A stretch of DNA of 64,000 nt from Brevibacillus sedimenti (GTDB taxonomy: Bacteria > Bacillota > Bacilli > Brevibacillales > Brevibacillaceae). The translations under genes and the position numbers were made by a program. Positions 20,698-29,273 of the stretch are shown in pieces. Within the stretch, counting starts at the first letter, position 1. The number at the start of each line of letters is the position of its first letter. The DNA lies in the NCBI RefSeq assembly GCF_020923495.1, contig NZ_CP064048.1:3597001-3661000 (forward strand), in the 5' to 3' direction. The notes below the pieces were generated by a model that saw nothing but the letters and a program-made list of their open reading frames with translations, was not told the origin of the DNA and did not search any database.

Positions 20698-21853
20698 GGC
20701 GATCTTCCTTTGTGATGTTCTCTGTTGTCTGGCCGATATTGGTGATCTCGGCTTTGGTCCGGACGTGGAATTCCGCCTGCGCAAGGCGCTCGTTCCAATT
20801 ATCCCGCAAATGGCTTCGCCACTCGCGGGGATACTCTCGAGCCAACACCAGGCCCAGCCCGATGGTGTCCGTCCGCTGCCGTTTCATCTGAGCCAACGTC
20901 TTCTTTACTGTTTCGGTAATATGATTGGACAGTTTTCGCTCCAGCGCAGCCAGGTTGTCCGCCCTGCCCAGATCGGCATCGGTCAAGTTTTCGATAACGG
21001 ACGCCGACGCGTCCACATTGATCATAAACTGGATACGGCCCTGCTTGATTACAGGCTTGATTTCCGCCTTTCCCTTGTCGAACCGGACGTTGACGGTTTC
21101 CTTTTCTGTCAGGGAAACCTTTGTGGAAAAGGGCGTAAACTGACGGTGAAACCACCGCAGTCCCCCTGCCGCTTCCTGGTTGAACACCCCCACCATCTTG
21201 TCGCGGAGAAATTGGGCCACCCCAAGTACTTGAATCTCCTTCGACTTTCCTTTGGGATGGGAATTGACGGCCGCCACGTACGGCAGATAGGGGTCCACAC
21301 CAGGTGTGCTCAGCGTCTGTGCCATGTCCTTGACGGTGACGGGAACCGATTCCATTTTGATCAGTTCCCGCATCGCCTCACCGGAGAAGCGTTCAAAGCT
21401 GGGCTGCACCTGCAGCATGTTAAACCCCTTCCCCTTGGCCAGCACCAGGTAGGCAGTCAGCCGGTTCTCAGGGAAACGGGCCACCACATCCAGCACCTCG
21501 CTCAGTCCATCTCGGGCCAACGCCTCCCCAATGACGATCACGCGATGGTGGGCGTAGTACAACTGCCGGCTCATCCTGGCCTGAATCAGGCTGTGTGCTT
21601 CCCGCAGCGTCTTGCCAGTGGCCGAGTCGACGTAATAGACATTGTCCCCGCTGGTACCTCCTCCGCCACCGGTCGGTCCGCCCAAACTGCTTACCAGCGG
21701 AACCTGAACGGACAAACGATATTCACCATTGGCCTCCTTGTCGATGGAAAACGCAATCACGATGGCAATGTCGTTCACTTCCGTCCGGTCCCAACATCCG
21801 CTCATCAGCAGTCCGCAGAGAGCGACGACACAACCCTTCATCCACCGTCTCAT
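20690..21853 (-). CDS. Spore germination receptor lipoprotein subunit C (GerAC family)
   Basis: Lipoprotein subunit of the germination receptor on the outer face of the spore inner membrane. The signal peptide ends in lipobox LMSGC (Cys near residue 20) followed by WDRTEVND, the near-invariant start of mature GerAC proteins. 387 residues, normal. The ATG at 21853 is 4 nt after the gerA-like stop, with the ribosome site inside the end of that gene. Gene order is A-C-x-B rather than the common A-B-C. Confidence 0.93.
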   Translation of the reverse strand: MRRWMKGCVVALCGLLMSGCWDRTEVNDIAIVIAFSIDKEANGEYRLSVQVPLVSSLGGPTGGGGGTSGDNVYYVDSATGKTLREAHSLIQARMSRQLYYAHHRVIVIGEALARDGLSEVLDVVARFPENRLTAYLVLAKGKGFNMLQVQPSFERFSGEAMRELIKMESVPVTVKDMAQTLSTPGVDPYLPYVAAVNSHPKGKSKEIQVLGVAQFLRDKMVGVFNQEAAGGLRWFHRQFTPFSTKVSLTEKETVNVRFDKGKAEIKPVIKQGRIQFMINVDASASVIENLTDADLGRADNLAALERKLSNHITETVKKTLAQMKRQRTDTIGLGLVLAREYPREWRSHLRDNWNERLAQAEFHVRTKAEITNIGQTTENITKEDRHE

Positions 21854-21857
21854 TCGT

Positions 21858-23477
21858 TCATCCCTCTCCTTTGGTGCGGCCTTTGTCGCCATGCCCGCCT
21901 CCGCCTTGGCGAACAGCCCCGGATTGGCCTTTGCGCTGCTGTTGGCCGGTTTGGCCGGTTCGCATCCGCCGGGCGTCCTGCACGCCGAGAAAGCTGGGTC
22001 GTTTTTTCATGAACGGCCACGGAGCACGAATCAGCACGTCCTTCAGGTCACTCACTGACATCGGCGCGATCGGGGACAAGTAGGGAACGCCCATCGAACG
22101 CAGGTTGGCCAAGTGTCCCATAATCAGCACGATGCCGACGAGAATGCCGTATATGCCCAAAATCGAGGCGGCGATCATCAGCGGAAAACGCAGCATCCTA
22201 AGCGCAATGGAAGCGTTGAAATGAGGTATGGTAAAGGAAGCGATCCCTGTGATGGACACGACAATCACCATCGGCGCTGACACAATCCCAGCCTCCACGG
22301 CCGCCTGTCCCACGACAAGCGCCCCCAGGATGCTGACCGCCTGGCCGACTGTCTTGGGCAGACGCACCCCGGCCTCCCGCAGGGCTTCAAAGGAGATTTC
22401 CATGATCAGCGCCTCCACGATCGCCGGAAACGGGATCGACTCCCGCGCCGCCGCGATGCTGAGCAGCAGGGTGGTGGGCAGCATCTGCTGATGAAACGTG
22501 GTGATGGCTACATAGGCGGCGGGCGTGAGCAGCGAAATGAGCAGGAACAAATAACGCAGCCAGCGGATCAGGGTTGCCGGCATGAATCGTTCGTAGTAGT
22601 CTTCGTTCGCCTGCAGCATGATCCAGAACGTGGTGGGCACGATCAGCACCATAGGCGTACCGTCGACCATAATGGCGACACGCCCTTCCAACAGTGCTCC
22701 CGCCACCGTATCCGGACGCTCGGTATACTGGACCTGGGGAAAAGGAGAATAGATGTTGTCCTGAATCAATTCTTCGATGTAGCCCGACTCCAAAATTCCG
22801 TCGGTTTCGATCACACTGATGCGCCGCGTCACTTCTTCCACCAATTGCGGGTCGGCGATCCCCTCCAGGTACGCGAGCGCCACGTTGGTATTGGTTTCCC
22901 TGCCAATCACCAACGATTTCATTTTCAACCGGGGGGTCTTGAGTCTGCGCCGCAGCAGGGAGGTGTTGGTCCGAATGTTTTCGATGAAGCCCTCCCGCGG
23001 GCCGCGCACCACCGCCTCCCCCTCCGGTTCATCGACGGAGCGCTTTTCCGGGCCGCGCATGCCCATGGTGAGCGCCTCCGTGTTTCCGTCCACCACGATG
23101 CCGGTGTCTCCCGACAGCACGGCCTGTAAAAACTCTTTGTAATCCTTTACCTTGGCGATTTGCGAAACCGGCAGCAGTTTCTTTTGGATCACATCGACGT
23201 CGCGATCGCCGCTCTCCAGGATCATCAACGCCTCCAGCGCCTGGTTGACCTCTCTCGTATCAACCAGGCCGTCGACGAATACAGCCACCGCTGCGACGCC
23301 GTTTTTCATGTTGAACTCGCGGATGACAAAGTCGGAGCAGTCGGAAAACAGCTGTTTTAACACGTGCACATTTTCCTGCAGGGTGGGGTAAAGAGGAACC
23401 CCTTCCATCTCGGTCAAACTGCAGGTATTGATCGTATGTATCAATTCTTCCTTGCTTGACTTTCCGTTCTTAGCCAT
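21858..23477 (-). CDS. Spore germination receptor subunit A (GerAA family)
   Basis: Subunit A of a GerA-type germinant receptor. A large N-terminal soluble domain (about residues 20-280, with EVNQALEALMILESGDRDV) is followed by five or so membrane segments with PFPAIVEALIMEISFEALREAGVRLP, a hallmark of the family. The C-terminal tail is Gly/Gln-rich and basic (about 45 residues). First gene of the operon behind a sigma-G-like promoter at 23508-23538. ATG 23477 is used here; GTG 23486 is possible. Confidence 0.93.
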   Translation of the reverse strand: MAKNGKSSKEELIHTINTCSLTEMEGVPLYPTLQENVHVLKQLFSDCSDFVIREFNMKNGVAAVAVFVDGLVDTREVNQALEALMILESGDRDVDVIQKKLLPVSQIAKVKDYKEFLQAVLSGDTGIVVDGNTEALTMGMRGPEKRSVDEPEGEAVVRGPREGFIENIRTNTSLLRRRLKTPRLKMKSLVIGRETNTNVALAYLEGIADPQLVEEVTRRISVIETDGILESGYIEELIQDNIYSPFPQVQYTERPDTVAGALLEGRVAIMVDGTPMVLIVPTTFWIMLQANEDYYERFMPATLIRWLRYLFLLISLLTPAAYVAITTFHQQMLPTTLLLSIAAARESIPFPAIVEALIMEISFEALREAGVRLPKTVGQAVSILGALVVGQAAVEAGIVSAPMVIVVSITGIASFTIPHFNASIALRMLRFPLMIAASILGIYGILVGIVLIMGHLANLRSMGVPYLSPIAPMSVSDLKDVLIRAPWPFMKKRPSFLGVQDARRMRTGQTGQQQRKGQSGAVRQGGGGHGDKGRTKGEG

Positions 23478-23507
23478 CGCATTCACCAACCGTTGGCAAG
23501 CTATCCG

Positions 23508-23538
23508 TATTATGGGTGCCGAACCGGAAAAATATGCA
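23508..23538 (-). promoter_or_regulatory. Sigma-G-like promoter of the ger operon
   Basis: On the minus strand the -35 is TGCATA (23533-23538) and the -10 is CATAATA (23508-23514), separated by 18 nt. This fits the forespore sigma-G consensus (TGNATR, then CATNNTA) very closely. It lies about 30 nt before the gerA-like start, and ger operons are known sigma-G targets. Confidence 0.8.
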
Positions 23539-23552
23539 GCCCGCTTTAGCCC

Positions 23553-23581
23553 GCATAACCGTCATGCACCGGGGCATAGTA
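23553..23581 (+). promoter_or_regulatory. Sigma-G-like promoter of the LigD polymerase gene
   Basis: A -35-like GCATA (23553-23557) and a -10-like CATAGTA (23575-23581) with a 17-nt spacer. It lies 57 nt before the start codon at 23639 and back-to-back with the ger promoter. LigD/Ku are forespore-expressed in Bacillus subtilis, which supports the reading. Confidence 0.6.
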
Positions 23582-23638
23582 GTGGCAAACCATCGGATGC
23601 AATCCCGAACATTTTTCCGGAAAGAGGGTAGCAAAGCG

Positions 23639-24544
23639 ATGCCGACAGCCGCGACCGATCTCGTATTGAGCGTCGAAGGCAGGGAACTGACCATCACCAA
23701 CCCGCACAAACTGCTATGGCCGGAAGCAAATGTCACCAAATGGGACTATATCCGCTACCTGTTGGAGGTGGCGCCTCCCCTGCTGCGCTACGCCCAAAAC
23801 CGCCTGTTGACCGTGATCCGCTATCCGCACGGCGTTGGCGACAAGCATTTTTACCAGAAAAACCTGCCCGCGTACGCGCCGGACTGGATTGCCACGAGCC
23901 GCTGGGAAAACACGCGGTATCCGCTGTGCAACGACACCGCCACACTGGTCTGGATGGCCAATCAGGCTGCATTGGAGTGGCACGTGTCATTTCATCTCGC
24001 CCATGATGAAACGCCGACCGAGCTGGTGTTCGACCTGGACCCTTCCACCCCCGAGTTCGCACCGGCAGCCGAGACGGCGCTGCTGTTGAAAGAAGTGCTG
24101 GACGGGTTGAATCTGCCCTCATTCGTCAAGACATCGGGGGCCAGCGGCCTGCAGGTCTACATCCCGATCGAGCGTCGCTACAGCTTTGACGAAACCCGTC
24201 AAGTCGGTCAATTCGTCGCCACCTATCTGGCGGAAAAACACCCCAGCCTGGTCACGATCGAACGCCTGGTGAAAAACCGGGGAACCAAGTTGTACATTGA
24301 TTATTTGCAGCACTGGCGCGGCAAAACACTGCCCGCTCCCTACTCCACGCGCGCCCGCCCGCAGGCGACGGTCTCCACTCCGATCACGTGGGACGAGGTG
24401 CCCCGGATTCATCCGACCGACTTTACCGTCCATACCGTGCCACAGCGGCTAAAGGAACGAGGAGACTTGTTCGCGCCGGTCCACGATCCCAACCGGCGGG
24501 CATCCCTGGACCCGATTCTCGCCTTTCTCGCCAGGCGGAGATGA
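23639..24544 (+). CDS. ligD: LigD polymerase module (primase-like NHEJ polymerase)
   Basis: Archaeo-eukaryotic-primase-type polymerase that fills gaps and adds nucleotides during Ku-dependent end joining. Family signatures seen: RYPHGVGDKHFYQKNLP at about residues 61-77, the metal-binding FDLDPS near residue 130, KTSGASGLQVYIPI, and DYLQHWRGKTLPAPYSTRARP toward the end. It is 301 residues, the size of a stand-alone polymerase domain, with no ligase or nuclease domain. It partners the ligase at 18135 and Ku at 10938. Preceded by a sigma-G-like promoter. Confidence 0.92.
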   Translation: MPTAATDLVLSVEGRELTITNPHKLLWPEANVTKWDYIRYLLEVAPPLLRYAQNRLLTVIRYPHGVGDKHFYQKNLPAYAPDWIATSRWENTRYPLCNDTATLVWMANQAALEWHVSFHLAHDETPTELVFDLDPSTPEFAPAAETALLLKEVLDGLNLPSFVKTSGASGLQVYIPIERRYSFDETRQVGQFVATYLAEKHPSLVTIERLVKNRGTKLYIDYLQHWRGKTLPAPYSTRARPQATVSTPITWDEVPRIHPTDFTVHTVPQRLKERGDLFAPVHDPNRRASLDPILAFLARRR

Positions 24545-24660
24545 TCACGTTGAGAACGCGGCCTCGCCCCTCCTTGCTTCTGCCTTCCCTGTAATGGAAC
24601 TGTCTGTGCCGGTTGTGCTATACTGTGCATCAGATGGTTGATGGCAAGGAGGAATTCATC

Positions 24661-25461
24661 ATGATTGATCCGATTGCGTTGACGCTCGGCCCCATCAAGA
24701 TTCACTGGTACGGCGTAATCATGGGGCTGGCGTTTTTTCTGGGCACGTATTTGGCCCGCTACAACGCCAAACGGGCCGGGATCGATCCCGACCACGTGCT
24801 GAACATGGTCGTGCTGATCATCCCGGCCGCGATTATTTGTGCCCGTTTGTATTACGTTATTTTTGAGTGGGAGCAGTACAAAGACAATCTGTTTGACGTC
24901 ATTGCCGTATGGAAGGGCGGATTGGCCATCCACGGCGGGTTGATCGGCGGTTTTCTTGCCGGTGTCTGGTACGTCCGCAAGCACAATCTTCCGCTGCGCA
25001 AGCTGGGAGATGTGCTGATGCCCAGCGTCATTTTGGGACAGGCGCTCGGCCGCTGGGGCAACTTCATCAACCAGGAAGCCCACGGCGGGCCGGCCACCGA
25101 GGAGTTTATGTCGCATTTTCCTGCGTTTATCCGCGAACAGATGTACATAGGCGGCCAGTACTACCACCCCACATTTCTGTACGAATCGCTGTGGAACCTC
25201 GTGGTCTTCGCCATCCTGATGGTCATGCTGTACCGGTTGAAACGCTTTGACGGACAGGTGCTGTTCAGCTACATGATCCTCTACTCGCTCGGCCGCTTCT
25301 TTATTGAGGGCATGCGCACTGACAGCCTGATGCTCGGCCAAACGCTGCGCGTCGCCCAGCTTGTCAGCCTCAGCCTGATCGTCGTCGGGGTTGTGCTCAT
25401 GCTGGTGTATGCCCGCGCGAGCAGACAGCCGTCCGATCACTCCGAGCAAACGCCGAAATGA
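24661..25461 (+). CDS. lgt: Prolipoprotein diacylglyceryl transferase Lgt
   Basis: Membrane enzyme that adds diacylglycerol to the lipobox Cys of prolipoproteins, the first step of lipoprotein maturation. 266 residues with about seven membrane segments. The Lgt signature GRWGNFINQEAHGG (about residues 129-142) holds the essential Arg and Asn, and HGGLIGGFLAG precedes it. The ATG follows AAGGAGGAATTCATC. It stands alone between the LigD polymerase gene and the catabolic operon. Its clients here include the GerC-like and VanY-like lipoproteins. Confidence 0.95.
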   Translation: MIDPIALTLGPIKIHWYGVIMGLAFFLGTYLARYNAKRAGIDPDHVLNMVVLIIPAAIICARLYYVIFEWEQYKDNLFDVIAVWKGGLAIHGGLIGGFLAGVWYVRKHNLPLRKLGDVLMPSVILGQALGRWGNFINQEAHGGPATEEFMSHFPAFIREQMYIGGQYYHPTFLYESLWNLVVFAILMVMLYRLKRFDGQVLFSYMILYSLGRFFIEGMRTDSLMLGQTLRVAQLVSLSLIVVGVVLMLVYARASRQPSDHSEQTPK

Positions 25462-25497
25462 CGAATACATACGCCCAAAAAACCGATCCGTGTAGTA

Positions 25498-25560
25498 TGA
25501 ACCCCTTAAACGTAGACGTTGGAACCCCTATGGTTGACCGATCAATACGTTAGGGGTTCA
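25498..25560. repeat. Inverted repeat between lgt and the catabolic operon
   Basis: Imperfect inverted repeat of TGAACCCCT-AACGTA (25498-25514 with 25546-25560) around a ~31-nt spacer that contains another ACCCCT copy; plus-strand TTCTTTT follows. It may end lgt transcription. The rest of the 266-nt gap shows no recognised gene: a minus-strand frame ending at 25550 (FRASQGQELWERLAVDC) has no start or family I can support. Confidence 0.5.
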
Positions 25561-25683
25561 TTCTTTTCAAACAGTCAACGGCCAAACGTTCCCACAGCTC
25601 TTGTCCCTGAGACGCCCGGAAAGCAGTTGAAATCCATAAGGACGTGTCTGGACTGATCGGAACAGATACGGTTGAAACAAAAT

Positions 25684-25709
25684 AAGCCGACCCCGGTCGC
25701 GTACCGGGG
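25684..25709 (-). terminator. Probable terminator of the anthranilate operon
   Basis: A 7-bp GC stem (25691-25697 with 25703-25709), 5-nt loop, then TCGGCTTATTTTG on the minus strand. It starts 18 nt after the last gene of the operon. The T tract is moderate. Confidence 0.6.
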
Positions 25710-25727
25710 CCATCTAGCAGATTACGG

Positions 25728-26546
25728 TCATTCCTTGACGGTAAACTCAATGGAGCCCAGTCCGTCCCATTTGGCAGAAACGACATCGCCGACAGCAAGT
25801 GGCTGCGCTCCGGTAATGCCGCCGGTCAAGATCAGTTGACCGGCGTGCAGCTTGCGCCCTCTGCGAGACAGCATGTTGGCCAACATGGCGACGGAATGGG
25901 CCGGATGTCCCAGCACTGCCGCCCCTGCGCCCAAATCTTTCAATTCCCCGTTGATGGAGAGGGTAACTCCGACCAGATCCAGTTCCAGCTCATCCGGTCT
26001 GCGCTGCCTCGATCCGATGAACACACGGGAAGCGGACGTGTTGTCCGCGATCACGTCGGGGAGGGTGAACTGAAAATTCAGGTAGCGGCTGTCGATAATC
26101 TCCAGGGCGGGAACGACGTATTCCGTGGCGGCCAACACGTGAGCGCCCGTCACTCCCGGTCCTTCGATATCCCTGCCGAGGATGAACGCGATTTCGGCTT
26201 CCACTTTCGGATGAATCAATTCACGGAAAGACAGGACGCCGCTGTCAACGGACATGTAATCAAACACATGGCCGTAGATCGGCTCGTTTACGTTCATCTG
26301 CTTCATTTTGGCCCGGCTGGTAAAGCCCATTTTCAGCGCGATCACCCGATGGCCCTGCTCGCGCTTGATGGCAACCAGCTCATCCTGGATCCGGTACGCA
26401 TCCTCTACCGACAAGTCTGGATATTCAGCCGTAAGTTTCACCTCTTCCTGCCGGTTGAACTCCGCATCGACCAGCTTTTGCGCCAATGATCTGTAGGAAT
26501 GTTCCGCAAGCGAGCTGTCCACCTCCTTATCGCAGTCCCGCTGCAC
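25728..26546 (-). CDS. 4-oxalocrotonate decarboxylase (DmpH/NbaG type)
   Basis: Mg-dependent decarboxylation of 2-oxo-3-hexenedioate (4-oxalocrotonate) to 2-hydroxypenta-2,4-dienoate, working as a complex with the hydratase. It belongs to the hydratase/decarboxylase fold; the stretches ALKMGFTSRAKMKQM, HPKVEAEIAF, DVIADNTSASRVF and LILTGGITGA follow DmpH rather than DmpE, which separates it from its paralogue at 28458. The end of the aldolase gene overlaps the given start (a GTG at 26546). A strong AAGGAGGTG lies inside this, so the true start may be up to 20 codons later. About 265 residues is family length. Confidence 0.88.
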   Translation of the reverse strand: MQRDCDKEVDSSLAEHSYRSLAQKLVDAEFNRQEEVKLTAEYPDLSVEDAYRIQDELVAIKREQGHRVIALKMGFTSRAKMKQMNVNEPIYGHVFDYMSVDSGVLSFRELIHPKVEAEIAFILGRDIEGPGVTGAHVLAATEYVVPALEIIDSRYLNFQFTLPDVIADNTSASRVFIGSRQRRPDELELDLVGVTLSINGELKDLGAGAAVLGHPAHSVAMLANMLSRRGRKLHAGQLILTGGITGAQPLAVGDVVSAKWDGLGSIEFTVKE

Positions 26547-27555
26547 TGCGCTGCTTCAAGATTTCCGCAGCGACATCAATGATCATGTCTTCCTGACCGC
26601 CTACTGCTTTTCGCTTCCCGAGCTCAATCAGGATATCGCGGGAATCAATTCCGAACTTCTTCGCGGCACGCTCCGCATGTAGCCGGAAGCTGGAATACAC
26701 GCCTGCGTATCCGAGGACCAGGCTGTCCCGGGTAATCTCCTGCGGAACCTGAAGGATGGGCGCAACGATCTCTTCCGCCAGATCCATCATTTTGTAAAGA
26801 TCAATGCCGGTTTCGATGCCCATCCGTTCCAGCACGGCGACCAGTACTTCCGTTTGCGTATTGCCCGCGCCGGCCCCCAAACAGCGGACACTGCCGTCGA
26901 TGCGCGTTGCCCCTTCCTGAATCGCCGCCAGCGTGTTGGCCATCGCCAGGGACAAATTATTGTGCGCGTGGAACCCTATCTCAACGCCGATGCTTTGCTT
27001 TAATGCCCTGATTCGTTCGGCCACTTCATGAGGCAGCAGGGCGCCGGCTGAATCAACCACATACACCGCATCGGCTCCGTAGCTCTCCATCAGTTTCGCC
27101 TGCTCGACCAGTTTTTCCGGAGGTGCCATGTGAGACATCATCAAAAAACCGACGGTGAAGAGGCCAAGTTCTTTGGAGCGGGCAATGTGTTGAGCGGAAA
27201 TATCGGCTTCGGTAACGTGCGTCGCGATCCGCGCCATGCCAACACCCAGCTTCACAGCGGCATTCAAATCCTTGATTGTGCCGATTCCCGGCAGGAGGAG
27301 CACACCTACCGTCGCCTGTTTGCAGACGGCAACTGCCGCCTCGATCAGTTCCATCTCATTCGTTCGGGACAGCCCGTACTGCAAGGAAGAACCGGCCAGA
27401 CCGTCTCCATGGGAAACTTCGATGAAGGGAACATTCGCCTCGTCCAAAGCGCGGGCCACGCTCACCACCTGTTCCACGGTAAATTGATGGTTAATCGCAT
27501 GGCTGCCGTCGCGAAGCGCCACTTCCGTGATGAGAATATCCCGTTTACCACTCAT
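26527..27555 (-). CDS. 4-hydroxy-2-oxovalerate aldolase (DmpG/MhpE type)
   Basis: Class II aldolase splitting 4-hydroxy-2-oxopentanoate to pyruvate and acetaldehyde, with acetaldehyde channelled to the partner dehydrogenase at 27578. The N-terminal EVALRDGSHAINHQFT holds the catalytic Arg15 and the metal-binding Asp16. EIGFHAHNNLSLA carries the HxH metal ligands, and a C-terminal DmpG communication domain follows (GYAGVYSSFRLHAERAAKKFG). 342 residues, normal. It lies 22 nt after the dehydrogenase gene. Confidence 0.95.
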   Translation of the reverse strand: MSGKRDILITEVALRDGSHAINHQFTVEQVVSVARALDEANVPFIEVSHGDGLAGSSLQYGLSRTNEMELIEAAVAVCKQATVGVLLLPGIGTIKDLNAAVKLGVGMARIATHVTEADISAQHIARSKELGLFTVGFLMMSHMAPPEKLVEQAKLMESYGADAVYVVDSAGALLPHEVAERIRALKQSIGVEIGFHAHNNLSLAMANTLAAIQEGATRIDGSVRCLGAGAGNTQTEVLVAVLERMGIETGIDLYKMMDLAEEIVAPILQVPQEITRDSLVLGYAGVYSSFRLHAERAAKKFGIDSRDILIELGKRKAVGGQEDMIIDVAAEILKQRSAAGLR

Positions 27556-27577
27556 CTGTTTCGTCTCCTTTCCAGTT

Positions 27578-28465
27578 TCAGACGGATGCTGCCTTCACGT
27601 GGTGCGCGGCAAATTCCTCCGCCACTTTCACCGCCGTCGCTGTCATGATGTCCAAATTGCCGGAGTAGGTGGGCAGGTAATCGCCGGCCCCTTCCACTTC
27701 CAAAAAGACGGTGACTTTGTTGCCGTCGAAAATGGGCTCGGTACGGAGACGGTATCCGGGTACGTACGATTGAATATAGCCTGCGGTTTGCTCAATGGAT
27801 GCAGCAATCGCCTGTTCATCCAGCGTTTCTTCGTCAACCAGCGCATACACCGTGTTCCTCATCAAAATCGGCGGCTCAGCGGGGTTCAGGATGATAATCG
27901 CCTTGCCTTTCTTCGCGCCGCCAATGGCTTTGATGCCGTGGGCGGTGGTTTCCGTAAATTCGTCGATGTTGGCGCGGGTGCCCGGACCGGCGCTTTTGCT
28001 GGAAATGGTGGCGACAATCTCAGCGTAGTTGACCGGGCTCACGCGGTTAATCGCATGAACGATCGGAATCGTCGCCTGGCCACCGCACGTAATCAGATTG
28101 ATGTTTGTTTCGTGCAGGTGGGAACCGAGATTTACGGCCGGAACGACATATGGGCCGACTGCGGCCGGAGTCAGGTCGATGGCAAGCTTGCCCGCTTCCC
28201 GAAGAGCCTTGGCGTGACGAATATGCGCTTTCGCAGACGTGGCGTCAAACACGATATCGGCAAGCTCCGGACTGTTTTCCAAAAACTGCTTCAGTCCGCC
28301 GTCAAACACTTCATAACCGCGCTGCTTCGCCATGCGCAGTCCCTCCGAGTCGGGATCGATGCCGATCATCGCGGTAAGCTCCAGCTTGCTTGACCTGCCC
28401 AGCTTCATCATCAAATCGGTACCGATGTTTCCGGAGCCGAGAATGGCAACCTTTACGTTAGACAT
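27578..28465 (-). CDS. Acylating acetaldehyde dehydrogenase (DmpF/MhpF type)
   Basis: Converts acetaldehyde plus CoA and NAD to acetyl-CoA, in complex with the aldolase. The Rossmann motif GSGNIG is at residues 10-15, and the catalytic Cys127 sits in [11 protein letters not shown]. 295 residues, close to the usual 300-310. The start overlaps the hydratase stop by 8 nt. Gene order hydratase-dehydrogenase-aldolase-decarboxylase is the same as dmpE-F-G-H in Pseudomonas phenol operons. Confidence 0.95.
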   Translation of the reverse strand: MSNVKVAILGSGNIGTDLMMKLGRSSKLELTAMIGIDPDSEGLRMAKQRGYEVFDGGLKQFLENSPELADIVFDATSAKAHIRHAKALREAGKLAIDLTPAAVGPYVVPAVNLGSHLHETNINLITCGGQATIPIVHAINRVSPVNYAEIVATISSKSAGPGTRANIDEFTETTAHGIKAIGGAKKGKAIIILNPAEPPILMRNTVYALVDEETLDEQAIAASIEQTAGYIQSYVPGYRLRTEPIFDGNKVTVFLEVEGAGDYLPTYSGNLDIMTATAVKVAEEFAAHHVKAASV

Positions 28466-29273
28466 GAAATCTCACTCCTACTTCCCCGAGATGGGCGATT
28501 CGCGCGCTGAAACAGTCTCCGGGGGCCGCATTGACCGCCGCAGACAGGGCGCCGGAGAGAATCACTTCCCCGGCTTTCAGCGTTATCCCAAACTCAAACA
28601 GCTTGTTGGCTAGCCATGCCACGCAGTTCGCAGGGTTGCCCAACGCCGCTGCTCCTACACCGGTATTGACCAACTCGCCGTTTTTGTACAGGGCCATGCC
28701 AGCCAGTGCGAGGTCGATTTGATCCGGCTTCACGGGGCGTCCGCCCAGCACGTACAAACCGGAGGAGGCATTGTCCGCGACCGTATCCTGCAGCTTGATT
28801 TTCCAATCCGCGATCCGGCTGTCCACGATTTCCAGAGCAGGGAGGAGATAATCGGTCACCTGCAGCACATCTGATGCGGTAACGCGCGGCCCCTGCAAGT
28901 CGCGCTTTAACACGAAGGCAATTTCCCCTTCCACCTTGGGCTGGATCACGCGCTGAAACGGAATCTCCCCTCCGTTTTCAACGGCCATGCCCGCCAGCAA
29001 ATGACCGTAATCAGGCTGGTCGACCCCAAGCAGTGTCTGCATGGCTAACGAAGTCAACCCGATTTTCTTTCCGACAACGACGTCGCCGGCCTTCACCTTT
29101 CGCTCAATCGTGTGCAGCTGCACGCGGTACGCTTCTTCTGTCGTCAAATTGGGGTCCAGGGCCGTTAACGGCTCTACCCCGCGACCGCTTCGTTCCGCCT
29201 CTGCCAAATGGTCGGCAAATTTCGTGATTTTTGCCAAGTCCAACGACGCTACCTCCCTGCGTTCCAATTTCAT
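28458..29273 (-). CDS. 2-oxopent-4-enoate hydratase (DmpE/NbaH type)
   Basis: Adds water to 2-hydroxypenta-2,4-dienoate to give 4-hydroxy-2-oxopentanoate. [35 protein letters not shown] [16 protein letters not shown] and [22 protein letters not shown] match the DmpE branch; conserved acidic residues bind Mg. 271 residues. It overlaps the upstream dehydrogenase stop by 4 nt and the downstream start by 8 nt, so it is tightly coupled. Confidence 0.92.
   Translation of the reverse strand: MKLERREVASLDLAKITKFADHLAEAERSGRGVEPLTALDPNLTTEEAYRVQLHTIERKVKAGDVVVGKKIGLTSLAMQTLLGVDQPDYGHLLAGMAVENGGEIPFQRVIQPKVEGEIAFVLKRDLQGPRVTASDVLQVTDYLLPALEIVDSRIADWKIKLQDTVADNASSGLYVLGGRPVKPDQIDLALAGMALYKNGELVNTGVGAAALGNPANCVAWLANKLFEFGITLKAGEVILSGALSAAVNAAPGDCFSARIAHLGEVGVRFHV

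Noticed and set aside
25550-25798. Minus-strand frame after the decarboxylase gene as a transposase remnant
   Set aside because: No start, ribosome site or domain could be supported; only 60 or so codons lie outside the decarboxylase gene.
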